A stretch of 64,000 nt of DNA from positions 401,366-465,365 of the forward strand of contig NZ_JAGZ01000004.1 of the NCBI RefSeq assembly GCF_000526915.1, given 5' to 3'. Of the stretch, positions 28,788 to 38,370 are shown one piece after another. The notes below the pieces were generated by a model. That model was not told the origin of the DNA. It did not search any database and saw nothing but the letters and a program-made list of their open reading frames with translations. This DNA is from Mycobacterium genavense ATCC 51234. GTDB taxonomy: Bacteria > Actinomycetota > Actinomycetes > Mycobacteriales > Mycobacteriaceae. Numbering within the stretch: position 1 is the stretch's first letter; each line of letters begins with the position of its first letter. A program made the translations under genes and the position numbers.

Positions 28788-29999
28788 ATGACGAACATTC
28801 TCAGCGGCATCCGTGTTGTCGAACTCGCAGCCTGGACGTTCGTGCCCGCGGCCGGTGCGGTGCTGGCCGATTGGGGGGCCGACGTCATCAAGATCGAGCA
28901 TCCCGAAACCGGCGATCCCCAACGGGGACTGATCAATTCGGGGGTGGTAGCCGCGGCCGGTGGCGTCAACCACTTCATCGAGCAACCCAACCGCGGCAAA
29001 CGCAGTATCGGGCTCGACACGCGCACTGCCGACGGCCTGGAAGTGCTGATGAAGTTGATCGAATCCGCCGACGTGTTCCTCACCAACCTGCTGCCAGAAT
29101 CCAGGTGCCGCATGGGAATTGACCTGGATGACGTGCGAGCTCGCAATGCGGCGATCATCTACGCGCGCGGTCACGGCTACGGCACGAAAGGTCCGCATGC
29201 CGACCGTGGCGGTTATGACCTGGCCGCCTACTGGTCGCGGGGTGGCGTCGGGGCGGCGTACGCGCCGTGCGACGGTTCGTACCCGCCGCTGCAGCGGCCG
29301 GCGTTCGGTGACGTCTATGGCGGACTGTCCTTGGCGGCCGGCATCGCCGGTGCGCTCTTCAAACGCGAGCGCACCGGTCAACCGTCGGTGGTCGACGTCT
29401 CGTTGCTCGACGCGGCGATCTGGCAGCTGGGACCGGACATCGTCGGCGCCGGAATCACGGGCCAGGACATCCCCCGATTCGATCTGGCAGAGATGCCAAA
29501 TCCCGCGGCAAGTATCTACGCCACCAAGGATGGACGCCATATCGCGTTCGTATTGCTGCAGTCCGATCGATTTTGGGCCGACTTCTGCAACCGGCTGGGT
29601 CGGCCGGATCTGATCGACGACAGCCGCTACGCCGACGCCGCCGTGCGCTTCCAAAACCGCGCCGCTTGCATCGTCGAGCTCCGCAACACCATCGGCGCAC
29701 GTGATTTGACGTACTGGGAAAAGGCTTTCGCCGATTTCGACGGTGTGTGGGACGTGATGCGCACGGCGCGAGAGATCCACGACGACGAGCAAGTTCTCGC
29801 CAACGGCTACTTGCCCCGCGCGTCGGATCAGAACGGAAACGAGTTCGCTTTGGCGGCAAGTCCGGTGCAGTTCGACGAGAAATCGTTGAATCTCCGGTGC
29901 GCGCCAGCACACGGCGAGCACACCGATGCGATATTGGCGGAGTTAGGTTTCAGCGAGGACGAGATCATCGAATTCAAAATCAATTCCGTCGTGCTCTAG
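28788..29999 (+). CDS. CaiB/BaiF-type (family III) CoA-transferase
   Basis: The 403-residue product begins MTNILSGIRVVELAAWTFVP with VLADWGADVIKIEHPETGDPQRGL, NRGKRSIGLDTRTADG, and GYDLAAYWSRGGV, containing the catalytic Asp of the family. It closes with DVYGGLSLAAGIAGALFKRERTG. It moves CoA between carboxylic acids without ATP, fitting activation of the acid made by the preceding aldehyde dehydrogenase, with which it is probably cotranscribed. It is intact. Confidence 0.9.
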   Translation: MTNILSGIRVVELAAWTFVPAAGAVLADWGADVIKIEHPETGDPQRGLINSGVVAAAGGVNHFIEQPNRGKRSIGLDTRTADGLEVLMKLIESADVFLTNLLPESRCRMGIDLDDVRARNAAIIYARGHGYGTKGPHADRGGYDLAAYWSRGGVGAAYAPCDGSYPPLQRPAFGDVYGGLSLAAGIAGALFKRERTGQPSVVDVSLLDAAIWQLGPDIVGAGITGQDIPRFDLAEMPNPAASIYATKDGRHIAFVLLQSDRFWADFCNRLGRPDLIDDSRYADAAVRFQNRAACIVELRNTIGARDLTYWEKAFADFDGVWDVMRTAREIHDDEQVLANGYLPRASDQNGNEFALAASPVQFDEKSLNLRCAPAHGEHTDAILAELGFSEDEIIEFKINSVVL

Positions 30000-30002
30000 C
30001 CG

Positions 30003-30955
30003 ATGTCGCCATCTGCGAGCCTCGCCCGGCGGTTCCTGCATGTCAACCTCAACTGCGCGTCGTTGGCTAGCACCGAATTGCTGTATTGCACGCAACTGGG
30101 GTTGTTGGAGCGGATGCGCACCGACCCCAGCGTGATGATCGACGGCAGCATTCTCGGACTCGACAGGGGAACGTACTGCACCACAGCGTTTCTGTACGAC
30201 GCACTAGGCGCCCGCCGAGGCTGCGCGCTGGAGACCATCGAGTACCGGATCCCGGCGCTTGAATACGATCACGAGCGTGACCCGGCACGGCCGGGAATAC
30301 GGTCGTTACTGCTGATGGTCTCGGATCCGACGGTAGCGGCCGCCCGGCTCACCGACCGCGGTTTCGCGGTCGGTGAGCCGGGCGAGGGACTGATCTCGAA
30401 TGCGGAGTCGGTGCTGGTGACCGACCCCGACGGCGTCGTCATCGAGTTGAGCCAGGCCCGCGGACAGCCGTGCGCAGTGTTCGCGGGCATCCGCATTGCC
30501 GCCATCGATGCCGCAGCCACCGGGAAATTCCTGTGCTCCATAGGTTTTGAGCAAACCGAGGAGATTACCGCGGTACCGGTGACGGGTTACCGGCTGGACC
30601 CCGGTGCGGAGCAACGGTCGACACAGTGCTTGCTAGCGCGCTACGCGTTACCCGAAGACGCCCACCAGTTCAGTGTCGTCGTGGTGCAACACCCCGACAC
30701 CGTGGGCAGAGAACCGGTGCCGTGGGGTGGTAATCGGCAGGGCCTCTACAGATGTGCGCTGCGGGTGGACTCGGTGGATGATGCGCTTGCGGCGCTCCCC
30801 GGATCGGTCCAAGCATGCGGTGATCCGGTGTGGTGCCCGCTACCGGTACGCAGATCGACGGACTCACGATCGCATTCCTGCGCTCGCCCGACGGTGTGGT
30901 GTTCGAATTCGTCGAGCGCTCCCTGAAGTTCTTTGCCACGGGAGACTCGGGATGA
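30003..30955 (+). pseudogene. VOC/glyoxalase-fold protein, frameshifted near its end
   Basis: Two vicinal-oxygen-chelate modules are recognisable in the frame from ATG 30003: FLHVNLNCASLASTELLYCT ... TDPDGVVIELSQ, and FAGIRIAAIDAAATGKFLCS ... YRCALRVDSVDDAL. After GDPVWCPLP one base is missing near 30846. The true ending, TQIDGLTIAFLRSPDGVVFEFVERSLKFF, is in the next frame and stops at 30955. The uncorrected product ends at 30926 with an unrelated 30-residue tail and loses the last metal-ligand strand. It is the third gene after the aldehyde dehydrogenase. Confidence 0.75.
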
Positions 30956-30973
30956 CGGGGCTATGTTCGCGGC

Positions 30974-31882
30974 TTAGCCGCCGCCCCCGGCAAGTCCGCG
31001 TGGTGCCACGTGATACAACCGCCGTACGGCCGCACCGATCTCGGAGAATTGCAGCCCATCGGGGCCTTGGGCCTGGTACCGATCCGGCGCCTCGGTAAAG
31101 CCCTCGATACGGCTGAGTACCGAGCCGTTGACGCGCAGTATCTGTCCGCTCAGCCACGACGAGTCGGCGGACTGCAGCCACGCCACCACTGCCGAACTAC
31201 GTGCGGGATCTAGGGCCGGGTTCTGTGAGTTCTCTTTGCTGAAGAAGCTCTCGCTGATCCGGGTCGTCGCCAGCGGTGAGATCGCGTTCGCGGCAACGCC
31301 ATAGCGACTTCCCTCAATCGCGGTGACATGTGTGAGGTTGGCGATCGCCGCCTTGGCGGCGCCGTAGGCACCCTGGCCGACATTGCCCCAAAGACCGGCG
31401 CCGGACACCGTGTTGACGACATGTGCAGCAATCTGGTTGCCGCCCTTGGCCTGCGCCCGCCAGTATTGCATCGCATGCTTGGTGACGGCGAACGTGCCTT
31501 TGAGGTGCACGGCCATCACCGCGTCCCAATCGGCGTCAGTGGCGTTGAGCACCATGGCGTCGCGCACGATCCCGGCATTGTTGACCACACCGGTCAGCAC
31601 GCCGAACGTCTCCACCGCCGATCCCACCATGTCCGCGACATCGGACCACGACGCAACCGACCCGGTATGGGCGATGGCTCGACCCCCTTTTTCCTCGATC
31701 TCGGCCACCACCTCGGCCGCGGGGTCAGCGTCGCGTTCGACGCCGTCGCGAGTAACGCCCGGGTCGTTGACGACGACGGCTGCGCCTTGGGCCGCCAACT
31801 CGAGGCAGTGCGCTCGCCCGATACCACGTCCGCCCCCGGTGACCAGCACGACCCGACCGGCAAGTGCTCCCTGGGATACCAC
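30974..31882 (-). CDS. SDR dehydrogenase (multifunctional-enzyme-type hydroxyacyl-CoA dehydrogenase)
   Basis: The GTG at 31882 is 2 bp after the upstream stop and gives VVSQGALAGRVVLVTGGGRG. The upstream in-frame residues belong to the preceding gene's region. About 302 residues. TGGGRGIGRAH, VVVNDPGV, VVNNAGIVRDAMVL, VNTVSGAGLWGNVGQGAYGAAKAAI (Ser, Tyr, Lys) and ANAISPLATTRI are those of the dehydrogenase domain of peroxisomal multifunctional enzyme 2, used for bile-acid/sterol side-chain hydroxyacyl-CoAs. It is intact and the last gene of a leftward operon. Confidence 0.85.
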   Translation of the reverse strand: MVSQGALAGRVVLVTGGGRGIGRAHCLELAAQGAAVVVNDPGVTRDGVERDADPAAEVVAEIEEKGGRAIAHTGSVASWSDVADMVGSAVETFGVLTGVVNNAGIVRDAMVLNATDADWDAVMAVHLKGTFAVTKHAMQYWRAQAKGGNQIAAHVVNTVSGAGLWGNVGQGAYGAAKAAIANLTHVTAIEGSRYGVAANAISPLATTRISESFFSKENSQNPALDPARSSAVVAWLQSADSSWLSGQILRVNGSVLSRIEGFTEAPDRYQAQGPDGLQFSEIGAAVRRLYHVAPRGLAGGGG

Positions 31883-31884
31883 GT

Positions 31885-33090
31885 TTATGAGTTCCTTCCG
31901 CTGAAGAGTTCGACGATAAGTTCCCGGCGCTGCTCCCAATTGGCGCCCCGCAGATCCACATGACCGGATTCGGTCACGATCAGGTCGATATCGAATGTGG
32001 GCGTCGACGCGGGGCGACTGAGCTGGGTGACCAAAGCGGACCGGCGCGCAAGACCCGCCTGCGGTGTCGAGAGCACGGCGATGATCGAGATTCCGTCAGC
32101 CGAGATGGCCCCGGCAGCGCAATAGTCGGGGTGTCCGCCGATGCCACCGACCACCTTGGTGTCGATCCCCTCGACATTGACCTGGCCCCACGGGTCGATC
32201 TCGATCGCCGTGTTCACAGCGATCAGAGGGGCGCCGCGGGAGAGCCGGGTGAGGTCGTGCGTGTATTCGATGCCGCGCAGGATCGGTTTGCCATCCGCCC
32301 AGTCGTAGAGGGCCTTGCTTCCGAGAAGATATGTAGCAGAAGGCGTTCCGATCAGTAGCCCGCGTCTGTCCAGATCGACGACGGCATCGGTGAGCAGACC
32401 GGTGTCGATGTTGACGGCGGTGGTGACCCGATTGAGTACGGCCGTGCCGCCCTGACCCGGTCCCACCTGTAGTCGCGCCCCTTCGGGAATGAATCGGATC
32501 ACCGCATCGGCGATGGCCTGATGGATCGCGTCGGGTTGGGTCGGCGCAATCAGCGCCGGGCCGTCTTCGCTGTATCCGACGACGCTGACCAGTTCGGGCT
32601 TCAATGGGGGCCCGGCATCTGCGCTGGGAGCGGTGTCGTCGATGATCGCCAGGACAGGGACACCGGATTCGACGAGCCGGCGCTGCCAGGACACCTCGGT
32701 GCCGAAATGCAGACCGTCACTTCGTCGCACCAGTCGGGTGATCAAGACGTCGGGCATGAGTCGGCCGGACAGCAACGCCGGGGTGGCCGACAGGCGAGTC
32801 GGAACAAATGTTCCGTTGGGGCAGCTGGTCAGCGTCCGGGCGCCCCACCCGGGCATCAGCGCGACAATTTCGCGAAAGGCATCGGGCTCAATGCCTTCGA
32901 CCGGTGCCGGCAGCCAACCCACCACCAACCGGATTCCGCCGATCGCGCGGGCGATGCGGGAGAGCGCACTGCCGATGTGCCCGACATCCGTCGCCGTGCC
33001 CGGTCGGCCCACTCCATCACCGAGAGCGATAGTGGCGCCTGGATGGGTCAGTGATCGCAGCGCGTCCTCGAAGTCGCCGGCAGCGATCAC
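31885..33090 (-). CDS. Acetyl-CoA hydrolase/CoA-transferase family protein, start uncertain
   Basis: The frame encodes a family I-like CoA-transferase: RRLVESGVPVLAIID..., GLLTDAVVDLDRRGLLIGTPSATYLLGSKALYDW, EIDPWGQVNVEGIDTKVVGGIGGHPDYCAAGAISADG. The only start in this frame before the preceding gene is GTG 33090, without a ribosome site. An ATG at 33104, overlapping the upstream stop (ATGA) and preceded by AAGGAA, fits far better but is out of frame by one base (MSPFP then stop). One G lost next to CCCGTG would explain this, so the gene may be a pseudogene with a 5' frameshift. Confidence 0.7.
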   Translation of the reverse strand: MIAAGDFEDALRSLTHPGATIALGDGVGRPGTATDVGHIGSALSRIARAIGGIRLVVGWLPAPVEGIEPDAFREIVALMPGWGARTLTSCPNGTFVPTRLSATPALLSGRLMPDVLITRLVRRSDGLHFGTEVSWQRRLVESGVPVLAIIDDTAPSADAGPPLKPELVSVVGYSEDGPALIAPTQPDAIHQAIADAVIRFIPEGARLQVGPGQGGTAVLNRVTTAVNIDTGLLTDAVVDLDRRGLLIGTPSATYLLGSKALYDWADGKPILRGIEYTHDLTRLSRGAPLIAVNTAIEIDPWGQVNVEGIDTKVVGGIGGHPDYCAAGAISADGISIIAVLSTPQAGLARRSALVTQLSRPASTPTFDIDLIVTESGHVDLRGANWEQRRELIVELFSGRNS

Positions 33091-33100
33091 GGGAACGGGC

Positions 33101-34284
33101 TCATCGCGGTTCCTTCGGCAGACCCAGAATCCGCTCGCCCAAGATGTTGCGCTGAATCTCGCTGGTTCCGCCGAGAATGGTTTGAGCGCGGCCAACCAGC
33201 ATCGCGTGCACCAGCTCGTTGTCGGCCGGGTCGGCCATGGCATCGGTTCCGAGTGTCTGGGTGGCCAAGTCCCCCAAATCGCGGTCCGTCTCGGAGGTCA
33301 TCAGCTTGAGTACCGAGAACGCCGCCGAGTTGGTGTCGCCGTCTTTCACCGCGCGCTCCCAAATGAAGCGAAGCAGCCAGATCCGGGCCCATAACCTGGT
33401 CATCGACCGGACGAGCACGGGGTCCAGCCTGCCGTGGTCGCGGGCGGCCTGCGCCATGCGCCGCTCGTGCATTCGCAACATGCCGACAGCCTGCGTCCCC
33501 AGCGTCAGCCGTTCCCGGCCCAGCGTCACCATGGCCAAGGCCCAACCCTGTCCGGGCTCGCCGATCAAGGCGTCGGGTCCCAGTTCGACGTCGTCGAAGA
33601 AGACTTCGTTGAACTTGCTCTCGCCGTCGATCTGCTTGAGCGGCCGGACGCGGATACCCGGTGAGTTCATCGGCACGATGTACATGCTCAGGCCCCGGTG
33701 GCCGTCGGCGCCCGAACGGGCAACCAGTAGGCCGTAATTGGCCGAGTTGGCGGCCGAACTCCACACCTTCTGACCGTTGATCACCCAACCGGTCGCGCTC
33801 CGCTCGGCCCGGGTTCGCACGCCCGCAAGATCGGATCCAGCACCCGGCTCGGAAAACAACTGAGTCCAGAGGTCGTCACCCAAGCGAATTTGTTCCAGAT
33901 AGCGCGCCTATTGGTCCTCGGTACCGAATTCGATGAGGACTGGACCTACCAGATCTACTGCGGTGATCCCGAGTTGGCGTGGCACCCCCGCCCGCGCGCA
34001 TTCTTCGGCGAAGGCGGCCTGAAAGGCGACCGAGGCGTTGGCACCTCCGTACTTTTTCGGCCAATGCAGGCACACATATCCGTGCTCGGCGAGGTATTTG
34101 TGCCACTGCCGGCCGGCTCGACATCATCGGCGGTCGGAGTCGGGCCGTAGTTGCGCAATCCGGCGGGTTTAGGGGCGGACTGCAGGAATTGGCGGATCTG
34201 CGCGCGCACCCGATCCAACTCCGGTTCTTGGGCGGAAGCCGGCACGTCAATTCGACCGAATCTCGGGGTTGCGCTGCGCGACAA
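33101..34284 (-). pseudogene. Acyl-CoA dehydrogenase, frameshift plus nonsense codon
   Basis: The intact C-terminal two-thirds includes TQLFSEPGAGSDLAGVRTRA, VINGQKVWSSAANSANYGLLVARS and TILGGTSEIQRNILGERILGLPKEPR. Upstream, TAG at 33908 interrupts FGTEDQ*ARYLEQIRLGDDL. Near 34120 one base is missing, putting the N-terminal part (VPASAQEPELDRVRAQIRQF ... TADDVEPAG) in another frame. The exact start is unclear. GTG or TTG codons around 34240-34284 are possible. It is the first gene of a leftward operon under box H. Confidence 0.82.
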
Positions 34285-34425
34285 CCGATTGCGATTCGCA
34301 GATGCGTACCGTCCTGCGTGATCTCATGCGGACCCTCGCGCCGAGGTAGCGACCGACACGCGCATCTGGACACCTTTCTTTCCGGGGCGCCTAACCGACC
34401 CCGCCGACAGAGCAAACAGAGATAT

Positions 34426-34441
34426 AGTTAAATAGTTATCA
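34426..34441. promoter_or_regulatory. 16-bp AT palindrome, box H
   Basis: AGTTAAATAGTTATCA (one mismatch per arm to AGATAA-N4-TTATCT) lies upstream of the leftward dehydrogenase/CoA-transferase/SDR operon that starts near 34284. Confidence 0.5.
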
Positions 34442-34478
34442 ATCTAGATTAGCCGACGCGATGGCATCAAGCCAGCCG

Positions 34479-35582
34479 CTAGACCAGCTTGGCCGCACCC
34501 GCTATTCGGTCCCAGTGCATCGCCGGACCGCCGAACAGAACTTCGTCTGTACGCGCACGTTTCAGGTACAGATGCGCGGAGTGCTCCCAGGTGAACCTGA
34601 CCCCGCCGTGGATTTGAAGATTCGCGTGGCTGGCATCGCGTAACCCCTCTGAGCAGACCGCCTTGGCGAGGCTCGTCAGCCACCCCGCATCGGGACTGTC
34701 GGCGTCGACTGCCTGCAAGGCCGCAAGTGAAGCCGACCGGGCCCACTCCAGGTCGACAAGGATGTCCGCGCACCGGTGTTTAACCGCTTGGAAGCTGCCG
34801 ATTGCTCGTCCGAACTGGGTTCGGGTTCGCGCATATTCGGTCGCGATCTCCAAAACGCGTTCGTGCGCGCCCACTTGTTCGGCAGTCAGCACCGCGGTGG
34901 CGCGCCGGACGTTGTCGCTGATCACGTCACCCGCGGGTCGGCTGCCGGTCAACGAAGATCCAACCGCACCCTCCAACCGCACCGTGGCGGTGGGCCTGGT
35001 GGCGTCTAGCACGCGCTCCGGCTCGATCGTGACCCCGTCGGAGTGGCTATCCACCGTGAAGATAGCCGGAACATCGTCGGTCGTGGCGACGACGACAAGT
35101 TCATCGGCAGCGGCGGCGCCGAGCACGTGACGCGCGATGCCGTCGAGAATCCAGGCGCCGCGGCGTCGCGCCCGTACGGCGACCGCGCCGGGCAGCCACG
35201 CGCCACCGTCGCGCGTGATCACCGCCGCCGCGGTGAGTGAACTATCAGCCAGTGCCGCCACCCGAGCGTCGTCCCCGAGGTCGAGCAGGAGGCCCGTCGC
35301 GAGCACCGCCGAGGAGACAAAGGGAACCGGTGCCAACGTCCGCCCAAGCTCGTGAGCGACACTCCCCAGCGCTGTCGCGCCCAAGGCCGTTCCGCCGAGG
35401 CGCTCGGGCAGTGCTATCGCTGTCACCCCGATATCGGTGCAGAGCGTCTTCCACAGCTCGGCGTCGAAACCGCCTTGCTCGAAGGCGATCTCGCGGACTC
35501 GTTGCTCGGTGGCGAGGCGCTCGCACACTGCGCGGATGGACTTGGCGAGATCATTGGATTCGTCGGCGGAGAGCGTTGTCAT
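34479..35582 (-). CDS. Acyl-CoA dehydrogenase family protein (partner-subunit type)
   Basis: The product is 367 residues from ATG 35582, which overlaps the stop of the acyl-CoA synthetase upstream. It starts MTTLSADESNDLAKSIRAVC and has the ALPERLGGTALGATALGSVAHELGRTLAPVP segment, TEYARTRTQFGRAIGSFQAVKHRCADILVDLE and HANLQIHGGVRFTWEHSAHLYLKRAR. It resembles FadE-type subunits that work in heteromers. Its natural partner may be the broken dehydrogenase at 33101, although the two are on separate transcripts. It is intact. Confidence 0.86.
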   Translation of the reverse strand: MTTLSADESNDLAKSIRAVCERLATEQRVREIAFEQGGFDAELWKTLCTDIGVTAIALPERLGGTALGATALGSVAHELGRTLAPVPFVSSAVLATGLLLDLGDDARVAALADSSLTAAAVITRDGGAWLPGAVAVRARRRGAWILDGIARHVLGAAAADELVVVATTDDVPAIFTVDSHSDGVTIEPERVLDATRPTATVRLEGAVGSSLTGSRPAGDVISDNVRRATAVLTAEQVGAHERVLEIATEYARTRTQFGRAIGSFQAVKHRCADILVDLEWARSASLAALQAVDADSPDAGWLTSLAKAVCSEGLRDASHANLQIHGGVRFTWEHSAHLYLKRARTDEVLFGGPAMHWDRIAGAAKLV

Positions 35583-37072
35583 CGGGCGGCTCCGATCGCG
35601 CGGGCCAGCTCGGCTCTCGCGACCTTGCCCAGGCCGGTCATCGGATAGCTGTCGACAATTACCAGTCGCTCCGGCCACTTCTGCTTCATCAGTCCCCTCG
35701 CGGCGAGAAAACGACACAGCTCATCGAGTGTGACGTCGCGGTGTTCGTCGGAACGTCGCACAACGGCACACACCAGTTCACCCCTGAGGTCGTCGGGCTG
35801 CCCGATGATGACGACGTCGTCGACAAACGGATGTGCGAGCAATTCCGCCTCGATCTCGGCCGGCGCGACCTTCTCACCCTTGCGGATAATGAGGTCCTTC
35901 AAGCGCCCGGTCAGTACCAGCCGCCCGTCATCCCGGATGCGCCCGGTGTCACCGGTGCGCATCCAGCTGTCGGCTAGCGTGACGGCAGACCACTGTTCGG
36001 CGTCCAGGTAACCGGGTGTGACGGCCGCGCCGCGTATTTGGACCTCGTTGTCCTCACCCAAGCGCACGTCGACACCGGGTATCGGTGCACCGTTCGAACG
36101 ACACTGTTGCTGCTCGGTGTCGGTGTACTTGCTGACGGTGATCATCGGTGCCTCGGTCATTCCATAGGCGTGCACGATGGGGATGCGAAGGTGTCGGCGC
36201 ACGCGACGATGGAGCTCTTCCGGGCAGGGCGCACCCCCGCCGATCAGCATCCGCAGCGACGGTATCGCCAGTTCTTCTGCCCCGCAGGCGAGTTGCGCGT
36301 CGAGCAGTAGACGGTAGAACGTCGGGCTGCCGCCGGTGACGGTCACCCGGTGTCGCGTCAGCGTGCGGGAGATTGCATCCGGGTCGACCTTCGGCACCAT
36401 CAGCACCGAGTAGCCGGCCGCGATGGCACTCACAATCTGCACGATGCCACCGATGTGAGCTACCGGAAAGGCCACTGTCGCAACCTCGTTGGCAACACTA
36501 CCCAATCCGAGGTGGGTGGTGAATCCGTCCGTGGCGGTCAGCAGCGTCGCGTCGGAATGTGTCACAGTTTTCGGTGCGCCGGTGCTGCCGGATGTGAAAT
36601 AGATCCAGTCTGGGTTGTCGGTGGGCGTGTCGGCGACCAGCCCGTGGGGAGCTGTCGGCTCGGCTACCTGCAGGAAGTCTGCGAAATTCGGCGGCAATTC
36701 AACAACATCGGTGCCTACCGGAACGTGCTCGGCTCGGCCCTGATCGACGATGAGGAGGTCGGCGCCACACGACTTGACCGCGGCCTCGACCTCGCGTTGG
36801 CGATTGATGTGGACTATCGGTGCCTGTCGCACCATGCATCGGGCGAGTGTCAGCATCAACATGGCGGCGTGCACGTGCGAGGGCAGCTGCCAAGCGACCG
36901 TCATGCCGGGTCGGATGCCGGCGTCCCACAGCCATTGGACGCCCGCCTTGCTGGCCTGCGCGACCTCGGCCACGGTATGAACCGTGCCGGATCCATCCTG
37001 AAGCAGGGGGATGTCCGGCCGGGCCGTTGCTGCCGCGTCGAGCAGGCTCGCAATCGAGCAGTTGTTTTGCAC
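35579..37072 (-). CDS. Acyl-CoA synthetase (AMP-binding, FadD-like)
   Basis: The GTG at 37072 gives VQNNCSIASLLDAAATARPD, 497 residues. The full adenylation set is present: IYFTSGSTGAPKTVTHS (P-loop), GGSPTFYRLLLDAQ, AYGMTEAPMITVSKY, WMRTGDTGRIRDDGRLVLTGRLKDLIIRKGEKVAPAEIE and C-terminal YPMTGLGKVARAEL with the catalytic Lys. It activates a carboxylic acid to its CoA ester. It overlaps the following dehydrogenase gene. No strong ribosome site precedes the start. It is intact. Confidence 0.88.
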   Translation of the reverse strand: MQNNCSIASLLDAAATARPDIPLLQDGSGTVHTVAEVAQASKAGVQWLWDAGIRPGMTVAWQLPSHVHAAMLMLTLARCMVRQAPIVHINRQREVEAAVKSCGADLLIVDQGRAEHVPVGTDVVELPPNFADFLQVAEPTAPHGLVADTPTDNPDWIYFTSGSTGAPKTVTHSDATLLTATDGFTTHLGLGSVANEVATVAFPVAHIGGIVQIVSAIAAGYSVLMVPKVDPDAISRTLTRHRVTVTGGSPTFYRLLLDAQLACGAEELAIPSLRMLIGGGAPCPEELHRRVRRHLRIPIVHAYGMTEAPMITVSKYTDTEQQQCRSNGAPIPGVDVRLGEDNEVQIRGAAVTPGYLDAEQWSAVTLADSWMRTGDTGRIRDDGRLVLTGRLKDLIIRKGEKVAPAEIEAELLAHPFVDDVVIIGQPDDLRGELVCAVVRRSDEHRDVTLDELCRFLAARGLMKQKWPERLVIVDSYPMTGLGKVARAELARAIGAAR

Positions 37073-37137
37073 AGCGAGCTTTTCGCGGCGTCGGGTGGTC
37101 TGTCGGCCGGCGCGGCTGCGCGTCGGCCACCGTCGGG

Positions 37138-38345
37138 TTAGCCGATTCGGCTACCCGGGGTAAACCTCAGCGGGAGTTTGCGGACCGCGTACACCTCGCC
37201 GGCATCCTCGAATCGTTGGTATTGTCCTGCGAGCTCGAAGTCGGGAAGCCGGTCGAGTATCCGACCGAGCATCACCTGGAACATCATCCTGGCAAAGTGC
37301 GATCCGAGGCAGCGGTGCACGCCAACCCCAAACGCCATCTGTTTGCGGGCATTTGCGCGGTCCAGGTTGGTTTGGTCCGGGTTTTCGAATACGTCAGGGT
37401 CGCGGTTGGCCGCGGCCCACATCAGGATTGCCCGATCTCCTGCCTTGAGATCCTGGCCGTGGAAGCGGCAGTCGCGAGTCACGGTGCGCGCCAGACCGGG
37501 CGTGGGCGTGTATAAGCGCAGGAATTCATCGATGCCTTTGCTTATCAGTTCCCGCTCATTGATGAGTCGCTGGCGAAGAGCACGATTCTCGCACAATTCG
37601 AGTAGCACATTAGCGGTGAGCCCGCTGGTGGTGTCCATGCCGCTCAGGATCATCAGGAATGCGTACATGGTGATCTGGATGTCGTCGAGCGGCTGACCGT
37701 CGAGTGTGCCCCGCAGGATATCGCTGAACAGGTCGTCACCCAGTCCGCTTTCACGACGCTTCAGCAACTCCTTGTTGATCTTGCCAAAGAGTTCCATCCC
37801 GGCGGCCCCGGCCCGGTCCGGATCGTGAGCGCGATCATGGATAACCGTGTGAACCCACTTAACCCACTCGCGGTAGCGCGACTCGTCCCATTGCAGCAGT
37901 CGGAGGATGAGCCGCGCGGGCATCGGAGTCGTCAGCTCGGCGACGACGTCGCAATCACCACGTTCGATGAACGCGTCTATGAGCTCGTCGGTGATCTCGA
38001 TTGCCGTGGGGCGCAGTCTCTCTGCTGCTGCTGGTGAGAACTGTCGCAATGTGACGTCGCGAAGTTCCTTGGTTTGCGGGGAATCTGATTCGATCGGCAG
38101 GATCGGAAACGGCATGCCGCTGGCCGGTACCCCGATCGATGGATATGAGTGAACAAATCATCGTCACGGGATGCCTCGAACACCGACGCGTAGTCGACCA
38201 GCGCCCAGAAGCCGTCGTGGTGGTGGGAATGGGCTATCGGGCAACCGGATTCGCGCATCTTGGCGAAGAAGCCGTACGGATCTTCCCGAAACTCCGCCGA
38301 ATGATGGTCCAAGTCGACAGTCACGCGTGCATCGGCCTGAGTCAC
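37138..38345 (-). pseudogene. Cytochrome P450, frameshifted
   Basis: GTG 38345, with GGAGG upstream, starts VTQADARVTVDLDHHSAEFR...DPYGFFAKMRESGCPIAHS. One base is lost near 38140, after DDLFTHIH. The rest is in the next frame: MPFPILPIESDSPQ, the I-helix SGMDTTSG, the ExxR in the K-helix region, and the haem loop FGVGVHRCLGSHFARM with the cysteine ligand, ending at 37138. It is similar in plan to sterol-hydroxylating mycobacterial P450s. It sits between a thiolase and an acyl-CoA synthetase in one operon. The ferredoxin at 3750 would have been a suitable donor. Confidence 0.87.
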
Positions 38346-38370
38346 AGTCGTTGCCTCCGTATCTGATCGG

